52,445 nucleotides of DNA from contig NZ_JAAIJR010000028.1 in NCBI RefSeq assembly GCF_010915725.1, positions 1-52,445 of the forward strand, given 5' to 3'. Within the stretch, counting starts at the first letter, position 1. Each line of letters begins with the position of its first letter. The notes beneath the pieces are model-generated. The model saw nothing but the letters and a program-made list of their open reading frames with translations. It had not been told where the DNA came from and searched no databases. The translations under genes were made by a program, and so were the position numbers. Below, piece by piece: positions 7,653 to 17,200 of the stretch. The DNA is from Thiorhodococcus mannitoliphagus. GTDB taxonomy: Bacteria; Pseudomonadota; Gammaproteobacteria; Chromatiales; Chromatiaceae.

Positions 7653-10600
7653 CGGTGTTCCCAATGACCTGGTAGCTGATGTCTAGCGTCACACCATTGC
7701 GCAGCAATGGCTCGATCTCCTTCAGCACACGTCGAGCCTCGCGGACGTCCAAACCTTGGTGGTCGTCCTGCTTCAGCACCTTCCGCGTCTGTCCACGCCC
7801 AACTCCAGCCCCCTCTCCCACAAAGCCCCCCTTTCGAAAAGGGGGGTTGGGGGGATTTGGTCTCACCAGCTGTGTCGCATCCATCTGGGCCTGCTTCAAC
7901 ACCTCTGCGAGCGCAGTCACCAGCTCGTCCGCCGCCAGCGCCTCCGCCACGGCGTGCTTGATCCGCACACCGTCACCCGTGCCCCAGACGGCTTCGAGCA
8001 AAGCCCAGTTGTTGTCCGCCAGCGCATTGCTCACCCGGAGCGCCGCAATGATGCTGCGACCCAACGCCTGCAGACTAGTGACCGGCTTGAGCGCTGCCAG
8101 GGCCGCGACCAAATCAGGCCCCTCGCGTGACTGCAGATCCTCCAGCCATCGCACGGCGAGCTGGGCATTGGCCAGCCGGTTGCCGGTCGCCGCAAGCCCA
8201 AGCGCGTCGAGCTGTTTAGTCAGATCCTCGACCAGGGTGCGGCAGTCCTCCAGACGGGCATTGACCTCGGCCTGCACCTCTTTCTGCAGCGCATTCTGGT
8301 TGTTTGCCGTACGCAGGGCATTGACCGTCAGGCCGAACACGGCGCCAGCATGCTCCAGCGCCCGCTGCCAGGTCTCGGGCGCGGCCAGATCCTGCTTGAT
8401 GAGTACCAGGTCGTCACGGATGTCCTTGAGGCTGACATCATCGAAGGGTCCGCCGTGGAAGGTGAAGGCGTACTGGCCATGCTCGACGAAGACCAGGATC
8501 AGCAGGTTCTGCACCGCCGTTGGCAGCCCTCGGGGGCGCGGATCGTCCATCGCCGCTCGCAGCGCCCGCACGGTCACATCGCCGCCCGCCTTGGCCAGGA
8601 CGCGCGCCAGATGCTGCGGCCAATCCTCCTTGAAGATGAAGTGCCGCTCGTGCATCTCGCCGAGCTTCAGCGGCTGGGCGATCTGGCGCATCAGCGGCCG
8701 CAGCGGGCTGTCCACGTCGATGCGCCCGTGCGGGGCGTGAATGGCGCGGCGCAGCTCGGTGAAGACCTTGCCGAGATCGCTCGTCCTGACTTCCCCATCG
8801 AATTCAGGATGGTCCGGATACTGAAAGGCCAGCGCCTGCCCCAGCAGCTGCTCGAAGGCCTTCGCCATGGTGGTGCCGGCAGGCGGACGCGGCCTGAAGC
8901 CCGGCTGCAGCGACATGAGCTGGGACTCGAGCAGATCGGTATTGTCGAGCGAACCGGGCAGGTCTTGGGCCACGCCGTAGGCGCCCATCAGGGTGTCCTT
9001 GAGCTGCTGGCGCAACTGGCTGCGCTGGTTGTCGAGCAGGGTGCGGGCGCTGGCGCGGTCCTGCGGGCTCAGATGGCGGCTGTAGCGGTTGAAGCTGTCC
9101 TCGCTCTTGAGGATCTCCTCCAGCACGACGAGCTTGCCGAGGTTCTTCTGCGCGCTCTGGCTGAGGAAGTAGGGCAGCCAGCAAATCGTTCTGGCCTGCC
9201 CGCCGGCCGCCTCGAAGTCGCGCACCCGCGCCTGGGCATCGGTCGGGGAATGCGTCCCGGTGCCGAAGGGGAAGTCGATGATGACCTTCCACTGATCGTC
9301 GCGCGACTCGAAGACGCTGTCGTCGGTGATCCCGAGGATGCTCTGGAAGAGCACATCCACCCGCCGCCGGGTGCCGTGCCACAGCCACGCGTGCTCGACG
9401 AAGAGCTGGTTGTCGTCGCGGATGCCGAAGGCGTCGAAGACCATCTCCTTGACCAGCCGGCGGCGGTTGCCATCGTTGTCGTTGATGCGCGCCTGCTCGA
9501 GGATGCTCTCGGTATCCACGCCCGAGAGCTGCACGCCGATGGTCGGGTTGGCGTCCTCGGAGATCTTGATCTCCCCCACCTGCCCCGCCCACTTGCGGCA
9601 CTTCTGCAGCACCGTCGCGGCCTCGCGTCCCGGGATGGGCGAACGGATGGTGCCGTGATTCAGCGCCGCGAGCTTGGTCGCGGTGAGCTGTTTGAAGCTC
9701 TCGACCTCCGGCACCAGCGCGGCCAGGACCAGGGTCTTGAGCAGGCGCAGGTCATTGTCGAACGCCTGCCGCTTGGGATCGTCCGCGGGCAGCTCACGCA
9801 GCGCCTGGAAGCCGATCTGATGCTCCATCTCCAGCACCGGGACCAGCTTGCGCTCGAACAGCAGCCGGGCGTTATCGAAGTGCTGTCGCATCTGCTCGGA
9901 GAAGGGCTCGGCCTCGGAGGCGATGACGTCATAGAGGTCGCCGACCGGGATGACGCGCCCCAGGGTCAGGGTCTCGCGCTGCTCGACCAGCAGCATCAGC
10001 ATCACCTTGAGCGCCGTGCGCTCGCGCTGCAACGCCGAGGACAGGGCAACCAAGGCTTGCACCAGGGCCGGACTGAAGGGATAGAGGGCGCGGAACATGT
10101 CGCGGTCGCCCTGGCTGGTGAGCAGCAGGGTGAAGGCCTCCTCGCGCATCTTCTCGGTCTGGGCGAAGGCCGCCTCGATCTGACCCTGGGCCGCGGCGCT
10201 GACGGGCGCGAGGAGACGCCGCTGGGCGATCACCGGCAGGTTGCGGTCTTCGAGCGTGATCCTGTGGAAACGCCCCTCCCAGTATTTCAGCGAATCGCTC
10301 AGGATCTCCTGCTCGACCCCGCTGTACTGATCGCCCACGAACTCGCGCAGGTCGCGCTGGCGGGCGATGAAACTGATCACCGGCAGCTCGCGCGGGATGC
10401 CGGTCTCGACCAGCTTGACGACCTTCTGGATCTCCGAGTTGATGAAGTTTCGGTCGGACAGTCGGCTCGCGAGCCAGAGGATGAGTTCGTCGAGGAAGAG
10501 GATGACGGCGTCATAGCCGAGCGCCTTGGCGTGGCGCGTCATGACGCGCAGCCCTTCGTCGAACTCGATATAGCCGCCGCTCTGAGTGTTGGCGAGGTCG

Positions 10601-11307
10601 GCAAAGGACCGGAACAGGCCCCCGACCAGATCGCTGACCAACCGGTCACGGTCGTGCTCGCCCGCCTGCCCCGAGAGCACGGCCTCGAAGCTCAGGGCAT
10701 CCCAACCGGTCGCGGCATCGCCCCAACCGTCTTCGCCTCCAGGGGCTCCACTCGCCGCGTTCAGCGCGGCGAAGAAGCGCTCATCCCCCATGTGACCCCG
10801 CATCCCCTGCGCATCCGCGAAGAGCCGCCCGCTCATATAAAAGCCTGGCACCGGCGCATCCGGGTGGAGCTTGTGGACGTGTCGTGCATAGCCGCCCAGC
10901 ACCCCGGCCTCGATGCTCGCGGCACCGATCATGTGATAAGGCACCAACAGGATGTTGCGGCTCTGCATCCAGTCGCTGTGCTTGGCCACCGAGGCGGCCA
11001 GCTCCGGGATGGCACGGGCCTGGGCGTTGCCCCGCAACAAGAGGTTGAGCACCGCCATGAAGTGCGACTTACCCGTGCCGAAGCTGCCGTGCAGATAGGC
11101 GCCCTTGTTGCGGTTCTGCTGGCTTCCGACGGTACTCTTGACGAAGCTCAGGGCGTCCTCGAAACAGCGCGCGAGCTGCGGGGTGACGACATAGTCCTTG
11201 AGCGTCCGGTCGATGGCCTCGGCCTCCAGGCCGCTTGCCAGATTGAGCACGAAGTCCCCGCGCTGGACGCGCTCGGGGATATGGATGAGGTCTTTGATAA
11301 GCGTCAT
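7645..11307 (-). CDS. pglY: BREX type 2 P-loop ATPase PglY
   Basis: 1220-residue ATPase. Walker A is GSFGTGKS (74-81), and the opening region up to GSFGTGKSHF, containing QNRNKGAYLHGSFGTGKS, is the classic PglY/BrxC signature. Another conserved segment is LFLDELILWLASR (about 268-280). It is translationally coupled to pglZ downstream. In BREX systems this large ATPase is essential for defence, though its biochemical role is not settled. Residues about 1150-1163 (NPPNPPFRKGG) come from an in-frame palindromic repeat near the C-terminus. Upstream the operon is interrupted by a vapBC pair on the other strand, so pglYZ probably has its own promoter or depends on read-through. Confidence 0.93.
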   Translation of the reverse strand: MTLIKDLIHIPERVQRGDFVLNLASGLEAEAIDRTLKDYVVTPQLARCFEDALSFVKSTVGSQQNRNKGAYLHGSFGTGKSHFMAVLNLLLRGNAQARAIPELAASVAKHSDWMQSRNILLVPYHMIGAASIEAGVLGGYARHVHKLHPDAPVPGFYMSGRLFADAQGMRGHMGDERFFAALNAASGAPGGEDGWGDAATGWDALSFEAVLSGQAGEHDRDRLVSDLVGGLFRSFADLANTQSGGYIEFDEGLRVMTRHAKALGYDAVILFLDELILWLASRLSDRNFINSEIQKVVKLVETGIPRELPVISFIARQRDLREFVGDQYSGVEQEILSDSLKYWEGRFHRITLEDRNLPVIAQRRLLAPVSAAAQGQIEAAFAQTEKMREEAFTLLLTSQGDRDMFRALYPFSPALVQALVALSSALQRERTALKVMLMLLVEQRETLTLGRVIPVGDLYDVIASEAEPFSEQMRQHFDNARLLFERKLVPVLEMEHQIGFQALRELPADDPKRQAFDNDLRLLKTLVLAALVPEVESFKQLTATKLAALNHGTIRSPIPGREAATVLQKCRKWAGQVGEIKISEDANPTIGVQLSGVDTESILEQARINDNDGNRRRLVKEMVFDAFGIRDDNQLFVEHAWLWHGTRRRVDVLFQSILGITDDSVFESRDDQWKVIIDFPFGTGTHSPTDAQARVRDFEAAGGQARTICWLPYFLSQSAQKNLGKLVVLEEILKSEDSFNRYSRHLSPQDRASARTLLDNQRSQLRQQLKDTLMGAYGVAQDLPGSLDNTDLLESQLMSLQPGFRPRPPAGTTMAKAFEQLLGQALAFQYPDHPEFDGEVRTSDLGKVFTELRRAIHAPHGRIDVDSPLRPLMRQIAQPLKLGEMHERHFIFKEDWPQHLARVLAKAGGDVTVRALRAAMDDPRPRGLPTAVQNLLILVFVEHGQYAFTFHGGPFDDVSLKDIRDDLVLIKQDLAAPETWQRALEHAGAVFGLTVNALRTANNQNALQKEVQAEVNARLEDCRTLVEDLTKQLDALGLAATGNRLANAQLAVRWLEDLQSREGPDLVAALAALKPVTSLQALGRSIIAALRVSNALADNNWALLEAVWGTGDGVRIKHAVAEALAADELVTALAEVLKQAQMDATQLVRPNPPNPPFRKGGFVGEGAGVGRGQTRKVLKQDDHQGLDVREARRVLKEIEPLLRNGVTLDISYQVIGNTDD
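7818..7859. repeat. C-run/G-run palindrome translated within pglY
   Basis: The sequence around 7824-7857 (AGCCCCCC-TTTCGAAAA-GGGGGG-TTGGGGGGATTT) is the same palindrome family as at 2606 and 19696. On the minus strand it is read in frame as NPPNPPFRKGG inside the C-terminal part of PglY. Its length does not disrupt the frame. Confidence 0.8.
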
Positions 11308-11357
11308 GCGTGATCCAGCCGTGTCGTCCGTTCGCCATCATGGCAAGCATTGCCTAC

Positions 11358-11378
11358 AATGATAGCAAAGCAATCATT
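11358..11378 (+). promoter_or_regulatory. Inverted repeat upstream of vapBC, likely operator
   Basis: AATGAT (11358-11363) and ATCATT (11373-11378) form an inverted repeat 15 nt before the antitoxin start codon at 11393. The position suits autoregulation by the VapB-VapC complex. The same interval (11308-11392) must also hold the promoter of pglY on the other strand, so toxin-antitoxin repression could influence pglY transcription (inference). Confidence 0.4.
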
Positions 11379-11392
11379 CTTGGGTGTTCATC

Positions 11393-11638
11393 ATGGCGAC
11401 CCTGACCATACGCAATCTGGACGAATCCTTGAAATCCGCCCTCCGGGTGACGGCGGCCCAGCATGGCGTCTCCATGGAAGAGGAGGCGCGCCGCATCCTG
11501 CGCCAGACGTTACAGCCAGCCACCCCAGCGCCGACGGGCTTGGGCCAGCGCCTCGCGCGCCGCTTTCAGGCCGTGGCGACCGACGAGTTGCCCATCCCGC
11601 CCCGCTCGGAGGCACGCACACCGCCATCCTGGGACTGA
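11393..11638 (+). CDS. vapB: FitA/VapB-type antitoxin
   Basis: 81-residue protein opening MATLTIRNLDESLKSALRV, the FitA-like ribbon-helix-helix DNA-binding domain, followed by AAQHGVSMEEEARRILRQ. ATG 11393 is chosen over an upstream ATG because it gives the standard family start. The TGA stop ends 2 nt before the GTG of the toxin gene. It is paired with the PIN toxin and placed divergently from pglY. Confidence 0.87.
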   Translation: MATLTIRNLDESLKSALRVTAAQHGVSMEEEARRILRQTLQPATPAPTGLGQRLARRFQAVATDELPIPPRSEARTPPSWD

Positions 11639-11640
11639 CC

Positions 11641-12072
11641 GTGATCCTGCTCGACACCAACATCTTGTCCGAGTTGATGCGTCCGGCTCCCGCGCCGAAC
11701 GTGATCGCCTGGTTGGACCGGCTGCCCGCCGACCGGGTCTGGTCGTGCGCCATCGTGCGTGCCGAGATCGAACTGGGGGTGGCGCGTCTGTCCGATGGTC
11801 AACGCAAACGAGGACTCCTCATGGCCGCGCGCGCCATGTTCGAGGAAGACTTCGCGGACCGCTGTCTGCCCTTCGACGAGTCCGCCGCCATCCGCTATGC
11901 CGCCATCGTCGACAGCCGACTCCGCCACGGTCGCCCGATCAGCGTCGAGGACGCGCAGATCGCGGCGATCGCCCTGACGCATCGACTGACACTGGCGACG
12001 CGCAATGGGCGCGATTTCGCGTCGATCGACGGGCTGGATGTCGTCAATCCATGGATGGAGCCGGCGGGCTGA
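11641..12072 (+). CDS. vapC: VapC/FitB-type PIN-domain toxin
   Basis: 143-residue PIN ribonuclease opening MILLDTNILSELMRP. Catalytic acids are D5, E42 (RAEIELG), D104 (SVEDAQIAAIA) and D125 (NGRDF). It starts with GTG two bases after the antitoxin stop. The usual C-terminal ending (DGLDVVNPW) is present, so the toxin appears intact. Its 3' end overlaps the 3' end of the broken Uma2 gene on the opposite strand. Confidence 0.9.
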   Translation: MILLDTNILSELMRPAPAPNVIAWLDRLPADRVWSCAIVRAEIELGVARLSDGQRKRGLLMAARAMFEEDFADRCLPFDESAAIRYAAIVDSRLRHGRPISVEDAQIAAIALTHRLTLATRNGRDFASIDGLDVVNPWMEPAG

Positions 12073-12648
12073 GCGCAACCGCCTCTGCGGCTCCAAACAC
12101 TAGCCGATCATAGATCTCGCGCACCGACAACCGGCAGTCGGGCATCTCCAGCTCGATGACGGCGTCCAGGTCGGCGTAGGCGCAGAGCAGCCAACGATCG
12201 TCCGGCTGGCGGGTGAAGACATCCACCGAGACCCGGTCCTGGGCGATCAGCAACTAATGACGCAGGCTCGGCAGCCGCCGGTAGTGCGCGAACTTGCCGC
12301 CGCGGTCATACCCCTCGGTCGAGGGCGAGAGCACCTCGGCGATCAGCACCGGATTGGTCAGCACATCGCGCCGCTCGTCATGGAAAACCGGCTCGCCGCA
12401 CAGCACGCTGACATCCGGATAGGCGCAGACATCGGCGGTCTCGATACGGATGCGCATGTCGCTGGTGAGCACCCTGCAGGGCCATTGTCGAGTTGATTGC
12501 CCAGTCGTATGGTCAAATTGGCCGCGATCAGACTGTGCTCATAGCTCCCGCCGGTCATGGCGAAGACCTGCCCGGCAACGTATTCGTGCTGCACATCGAT
12601 CGATTCACGCTCAACCGCCAGATAGTCCTCGAAGCGATACTCGGGCAT
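12044..12648 (-). pseudogene. Broken Uma2-family endonuclease gene
   Basis: Three segments in sequence give a whole Uma2 (PD-(D/E)XK) protein. These are MPEYRFEDYLAVERESI to about NQLDNGP (12648 to about 12478), then LTSDMRIRIETADVCAYPDV to RLPSLRH (12472-12254), then LLIAQDRVSVDVFTRQ to the end (12253-12044). The first break is a one-base frameshift near 12475. The second is a TAG where the family has Tyr (normally RxYLLI). The gene is therefore inactivated twice, beside an intact paralogue at 12714-13274. Confidence 0.8.
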
Positions 12649-12686
12649 GGGTTGTGTTTACATCTGCGTGATCCTCCGATAGCCTC

Positions 12687-12715
12687 GGTTGGGCACGCTG
12701 CGCTTTGCCCAACCT
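12687..12715. repeat. Palindromic repeat at the 3' end of the Uma2 gene
   Basis: GGTTGGGCA (12687-12695) and TGCCCAACC (12706-12714) form a 9-bp perfect stem around a GCTGCGCT-type loop. It is nearly identical to the copy inside pglZ at 5331-5357. The TAG stop of the neighbouring Uma2 gene lies at the repeat edge (TAGGTTGGGC on the minus strand). It may act as a terminator hairpin. Confidence 0.75.
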
Positions 12716-13274
12716 AGATTTCTTCGATCTCCTCGTAGATCAGGTCGAGCGGTAGCCTGATAGCCAGACAGTCGAGCCCGAGGTCCCCGTCGGTCAGCAC
12801 CTCCGCGGCCCAATCACGCGAGCGGCGATAGTGCCAGACCTCGCGCCGCGTCTGGCTCACCAAGAGATAGTCCTGCAGGCTCGGCAGGGTCGTATAGGCC
12901 AGGAACTTCTCGCGCCGGTCGATCCGCTCGGTCGATTCGGACAAGACCTCGACGATCACGCAGGGCTGGGTGCAATAGTAGGTCTCGCGGTCGTCTGGAT
13001 CGCAGCTCAGCAGCAGATCCGGATAATAGAAGATGTCCTGACCCGCGATCAGTAAACGGATCTTCATGTCGTTGGAGAAGAGCTGGCAGCCGCGACCACG
13101 GATGAGCGGGCGCAGCCCGGCCACCAGATTGGAGACGATCAAACCATGCTGGCGGCTTGCGCCGGTCATGGCATAGATCTGACCGTCGATGTATTCATGG
13201 CGCAGCTCACCGCCCTCCTCGGCGGCGAGATACGCCTCGACGCTGAGCCTGGAAAAAGGATGCGTGGCGTGCAT
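12714..13274 (-). CDS. Uma2-family (DUF820) restriction-endonuclease-like protein
   Basis: 186 residues from ATG 13274 (MHATHPFSRLSVEAYLAAEE). Conserved Uma2 features are HEYIDGQIYAMTGAS, the strand-turn ending in PDLLLSCDP, and VIVEVLSESTERIDRREKF, which give the D...ExL catalytic core of a PD-(D/E)XK fold. A GTG at 13313 overlaps the stop of the upstream addiction-module gene and could give a 199-residue product. ATG 13274 has AGAGGA upstream and fits the family start. The function of Uma2 proteins is unknown; they multiply in cyanobacteria and some purple bacteria. Confidence 0.85.
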   Translation of the reverse strand: MHATHPFSRLSVEAYLAAEEGGELRHEYIDGQIYAMTGASRQHGLIVSNLVAGLRPLIRGRGCQLFSNDMKIRLLIAGQDIFYYPDLLLSCDPDDRETYYCTQPCVIVEVLSESTERIDRREKFLAYTTLPSLQDYLLVSQTRREVWHYRRSRDWAAEVLTDGDLGLDCLAIRLPLDLIYEEIEEI

Positions 13275-13309
13275 GATGTCGGTCCTCTGTATCCGAATCT
13301 CTCGACTGC

Positions 13310-13519
13310 TCACCGTGGACGTCTTGCCTTCAGCTCCTCGAGCGAAAGAAACACGGCCTCACCGGCGTCGACCTTGCGCTGCCGCTCCTCCAGGATCTCT
13401 CTGTGCCAATCAGGTGTCTCAAGATCAACGGGCGCCTGGCTGAGCGAGTCCCACAGCAGCTCCATGGTCTGAATCTTTTCCTCCACCGTCATCTGATCGA
13501 GTTGTAGGTTGGGTTTCAT
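13310..13519 (-). CDS. Addiction-module antitoxin-like protein
   Basis: About 69 residues (MKPNLQLDQMTVEEKIQTME...), with ELLWDSLSQAP and WHREILEERQRKVDAGE, the hallmarks of the putative addiction-module component family usually paired with RelE/ParE toxins. ATG 13519 follows GGAGG closely; an ATG at 13522 is adjacent. No ParE gene follows. Instead the stop overlaps a possible GTG start of the Uma2 gene, so this antitoxin either lost its toxin or is paired with Uma2. Confidence 0.75.
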   Translation of the reverse strand: MKPNLQLDQMTVEEKIQTMELLWDSLSQAPVDLETPDWHREILEERQRKVDAGEAVFLSLEELKARRPR

Positions 13520-13596
13520 CATGCCTCCTGGATTGATCGATGATTTCGGCAATGATCAGGATCTTGCGGACCAGTTCAGATGCTCTAGCGCCAGTA

Positions 13597-13613
13597 GTTG
13601 CGCAGTGCGCAAC
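13597..13613. promoter_or_regulatory. Perfect 17-bp palindrome upstream of higBA, likely operator
   Basis: GTTGCGCA and TGCGCAAC flank a single central G, a perfect 8+1+8 inverted repeat 16 nt before the higB ATG. A TACGAT hexamer (13618-13623) just downstream could be the -10 element. HigA-type antitoxins bind such palindromes to repress their own operon, so this is the probable HigA site. Confidence 0.6.
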
Positions 13614-13629
13614 ATGCTACGATTGCCGC

Positions 13630-13908
13630 ATGATCCAGTCGTTCCGACACAAAGGGCTCAAACGGTTCTACGCGACCGGCTCGACAGCGGGAATCCAGCC
13701 TCATCATGCCAAACGCTTGAAAATGCAACTAGCCGCCTTGGATACGGCCACAAGCATCGAGGACATGGATATCCCAGGCTTCAAGCTCCACCCGTTGAAA
13801 GGAGCCGACACAGGCCGCTGGTCGATCTGGGTGAACGGAAACTGGCGTATCACCTTCGAGTTTCAAGAAAGCCATGCCTATATCCTTGACTATGAGGATT
13901 ATCACTAA
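13630..13908 (+). CDS. higB: HigB-type (RelE superfamily) mRNA interferase toxin
   Basis: 92 residues. It opens MIQSFRHKGLKRFYATG and ends with the RelE/HigB core, where RWSIWVNGNWRITFEF and YILDYEDYH are diagnostic. It precedes its antitoxin gene, the toxin-first order typical of higBA; its TAA abuts the higA ATG with no gap. HigB toxins cut mRNA on translating ribosomes. The pair runs opposite to pglX and lies just beyond its 3' end. Confidence 0.92.
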   Translation: MIQSFRHKGLKRFYATGSTAGIQPHHAKRLKMQLAALDTATSIEDMDIPGFKLHPLKGADTGRWSIWVNGNWRITFEFQESHAYILDYEDYH

Positions 13909-14202
13909 ATGCCCATGCACACACCCCCGCATCCTGGCGCGTTCATTCGAGAAGTCTATCTGGAGCCATTCGGCCTGACGGGACGACAGCTTGCGGCAAA
14001 GCTCGGCGTTTCAGCGTCCACGTTGAGTCGCATACTGAAAGGCAACAGCAGCATCAGCTCCGAAATGGCCCTCCGGCTCTCCAAGGCCCTGGGCCGCAGT
14101 CCCGAAAGCTGGCTGGCCATGCAAAATCAGTACGACCTCTGGCAGGCCCGGAAATCGGTCGATCTCGATGCCGTGCAAAAGGTTGAGCTTCGCGTTGCTT
14201 GA
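13909..14202 (+). CDS. higA: HigA-type HTH antitoxin
   Basis: 97 residues of the XRE-type HTH HigA family. MPMHTPPHPGAFIREVYLEP is the standard opening, followed by the helix-turn-helix LTGRQLAAKLGVSASTLSRIL and the family ending SPESWLAMQNQYDLWQAR. It starts immediately after the higB stop and ends 6 bp before the pglX stop on the other strand, so the two operons converge with no room for a terminator. Confidence 0.93.
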   Translation: MPMHTPPHPGAFIREVYLEPFGLTGRQLAAKLGVSASTLSRILKGNSSISSEMALRLSKALGRSPESWLAMQNQYDLWQARKSVDLDAVQKVELRVA

Positions 14203-14208
14203 GCCGCA

Positions 14209-17200
14209 TCACCGCCCGCGCCCCCGCCGCACCGCCGCCGGCTCCCACGCCAGCAGCGCGTCGCGTGACAGCTCCAACTGGCGCAGCTCTTCGAGCAGAA
14301 AGCCCGCGTAATAGTCACCCAGCCGCTCGCCGAATTCCGGATCGAGGGCGTTGTGCCATTGCTTGAGCCAGGGGGTCAGCTCGTCGAGGGCGACCAGCAG
14401 GGGCGTGAGCCGCGCAGCGTCCCAGCCGTCCTGCTCCTTGCGCTCCAGGTACCAGGCGGCGATGGCCTGGGCGCGGCTCAGATGATCGAGCCCGGCCCAG
14501 CCGATGACGAGGCTGGTGTCGCCGGGGCGCTCACAGCCCGGCAGGCTGAAGAAGCGCTCCTTGGGCACGTCGAGCTTACCGCGCAGGCCCCAGTAGCTCG
14601 GCTTGCGGAAGTCGGCGGCGGCGTACTTGGGCGGCAGCGGGATGTCGCCAATCTCGCTGGCCTTCAGCGCCCGGGCCTCATCCTCGGTGAGATGGGCCGG
14701 GTCGGCGGGATCAAGCATGGTGCGGGCGTCGATGGCGTCCTCGGCGCGCTGCTGGTCCCAGGTCTCCTGCCAGGCGCGGAATTTCGGCATCGCCTTGGGC
14801 TTGTAGCGCGCGGCGGCCATCTGCGGGACCTGATCGGACTCGACTAGCTCGGCGACCAGGGCGCGGGCATCGAAGGTGTCCGAGCCGGTGTAGAGGGCGG
14901 CGACCTGCTGGAAGGCGGCGTCGTGACGGGCGCGCTCGGCGAGTTGGGCGACGGTGAGCAGTTCGGGGGCGTGGCAGAGTCCCTCCAGATGATCCAGCAG
15001 CCAGTCGCGCAGGGCGCGGCGCTGGCGGCCCTCCCAGGGCTCACGGTTCCAGCGGCGCTTGTACTCGGGCTGCTCGACGAGTCGAATCCAGCGGTTGTCG
15101 GCGATCGCCTGGAGCCGGCGCTCGGTCAGGGCGCGGTAGTCGTCCGGCCAGTGCGCGGGGATCTCGGTGATGGGGGTGCTGTTGTGGCGCTGGAACCAGG
15201 TCGTCTCGGTTTCGCCAGCGGCCAGACGGCGGGCGAGCAGGATCTCGAAGGGGCGCTCGCCGAGACGGATCTCGGGCGGGGTGGCGTCATAGCAGAGGTC
15301 CGCGTCGGTCAGGCCGTAGAGCCGGTAGTTGAGCCAGTCGAGTTCTTCCTGGAGGGCGATCATCTGGCGCGCGATAGACTCGGATTGGGCTTGGGCCTGG
15401 TCGAGCATGGCCGAGAGATCCGAGGCGCTCCATTGAGTCGAGAGGACCTTGGCGGGGTCCTGGTCGGCTAGGCGTTGGGCTGAGTGGTCGAGGGCTGTTG
15501 CGAGGGTGCGGGCTTTGCTCTCGGGGTCGGCAGGAACGGGGAAACTCTTCATCCCGGTTCCAGTGAACTCACGAAATTCCTCCCACTCCGCGCGGCTTTC
15601 CTGGCCTATACCGCCCTGCCCTTTGCCGTGAAAAACCTGTTTCATCCAGAACATGGCGGTCGAGCTGTTGAGCAGACCCAGCAGCGCCAGATGATCGTCC
15701 TCGCTCGCCCCGGCGGGGAGCTTGATGACCGGCGCCTTGCTGTTGACTACCGTTCGCGACCGAATTAATGCGAAATGGTTGTGCGTTGCAACATTGGGAA
15801 AGACGACAAGAAAGCGACTGAGAAACCTCTCGGTAAACAGCATCGAATACTCAAACCAACGAAGCCCTCTCTCAGATTGTGTTTTCCCAAATGCAATCCG
15901 CGTTTCGAGCAAGATTCGAAAAGGCCAGAGTCTCCAAATCAGATCCACGCCGATGTCTTTAAGCGCCCGTGCGGATTCGTCATAGGGATAAATCACATCG
16001 TTTTCGGACGTGATGCTCCAATCCCGAACGTCCTGTCCGACAACGTGGGGCAGTACGGTGTTTCTCGGCAACCCGCCCCTGCGAGTCCCCAACGGTGGAT
16101 CATAGATGTCATCGGCCCGAATGACGGATACCGCACCGATCTCTTCGGCGGCGTCAGCAAGGCGACTTGTGCATTGGCGCTCAATTAACTCCATCAACTG
16201 CGTCGCACCGCCACCTCCGACACTCCAAGGATGCCGCGCATACAGCCCCCGCTCCTGATCCACCACGCTGACGAACGCGCTCTCACTCCCTGGCCGCTCC
16301 AGCAGCTCCACGATCGACCGCCACACCAGCCCCTGCGCCGCATCCTCCGGCGTGCTCGGCTCACCCCGAATCCCCAGCACCGCCCGTACCCGCTCGCCCT
16401 CCGGCTTGCGATTCCGCCCGAAGAGGATCACCGTCGGCGTCCCATGCCCCGGGATGTAGGCCCCGGAGGTGTCGATCACATGGGTCAGATCCTTACGCGG
16501 CAGATAGGCCTCGATCAGCTTCTTGCCGAACTCGCGCTTCATGAAGGAGTTGGCGGTGATGAGGCCGACGAAACCGGCCGGGCGGTTGTCCTCCGCCGGT
16601 AAGGTCAGATCAAAAAAACGCTCGGTGAAGGGCACGCCGAGCGAATATTGACGATGACAAGTCGGGTACTTCACCCGATACGCCTGATTGAGCGCCTTGT
16701 CCTTGACGGTGATATAGGGCGGATTGCCGACGACGACCTGATAGCGCTGCCCGAGGATGCGCTCGAGCTTGTCCCGGTCCTCGACCTCGAAGCAGTGGGC
16801 CAGCGGGTCGTCGAGCAAGTCGCCCTGATTGCCCTGCCCCTCCCACTCGTGGCGCGGCCCAAGCAGCAGCGAGTCGCCGACGGCGAGGTTGAAATGGAAG
16901 TCAGGCGCGTCCTTGAGCCGCTCGCTGCCGGCCGCCTTCATGGCCGCGATCAGCAGCCGGAAGCGGGCGATGGCGACCGCGTAGGGATTGATGTCGACCC
17001 CGTGGATGGCGTCGAGCGCCCGCTGGGCCAGGGCGCGGGCGTTGGTGGCGGGCTCGCGCCGTTGCCACTCATCGAACAGCCGCTCGAAGCCGGTCAGCAG
17101 GAAGTGACCCGACCCACAGGTGGGGTCGATGAGTTTGAGCCCTGGCAGACCGAAGGCGGCCTTGGCCGGCTCCAGGCTGTAGTCGAGGATGAAGCGTTCG

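Noticed and set aside
8350-11313. Very long plus-strand open frame opposite pglY
   Set aside because: High GC makes long antisense frames common. The encoded sequence is rich in Arg/Gly/His without domain signature, and pglY on the other strand is fully supported.
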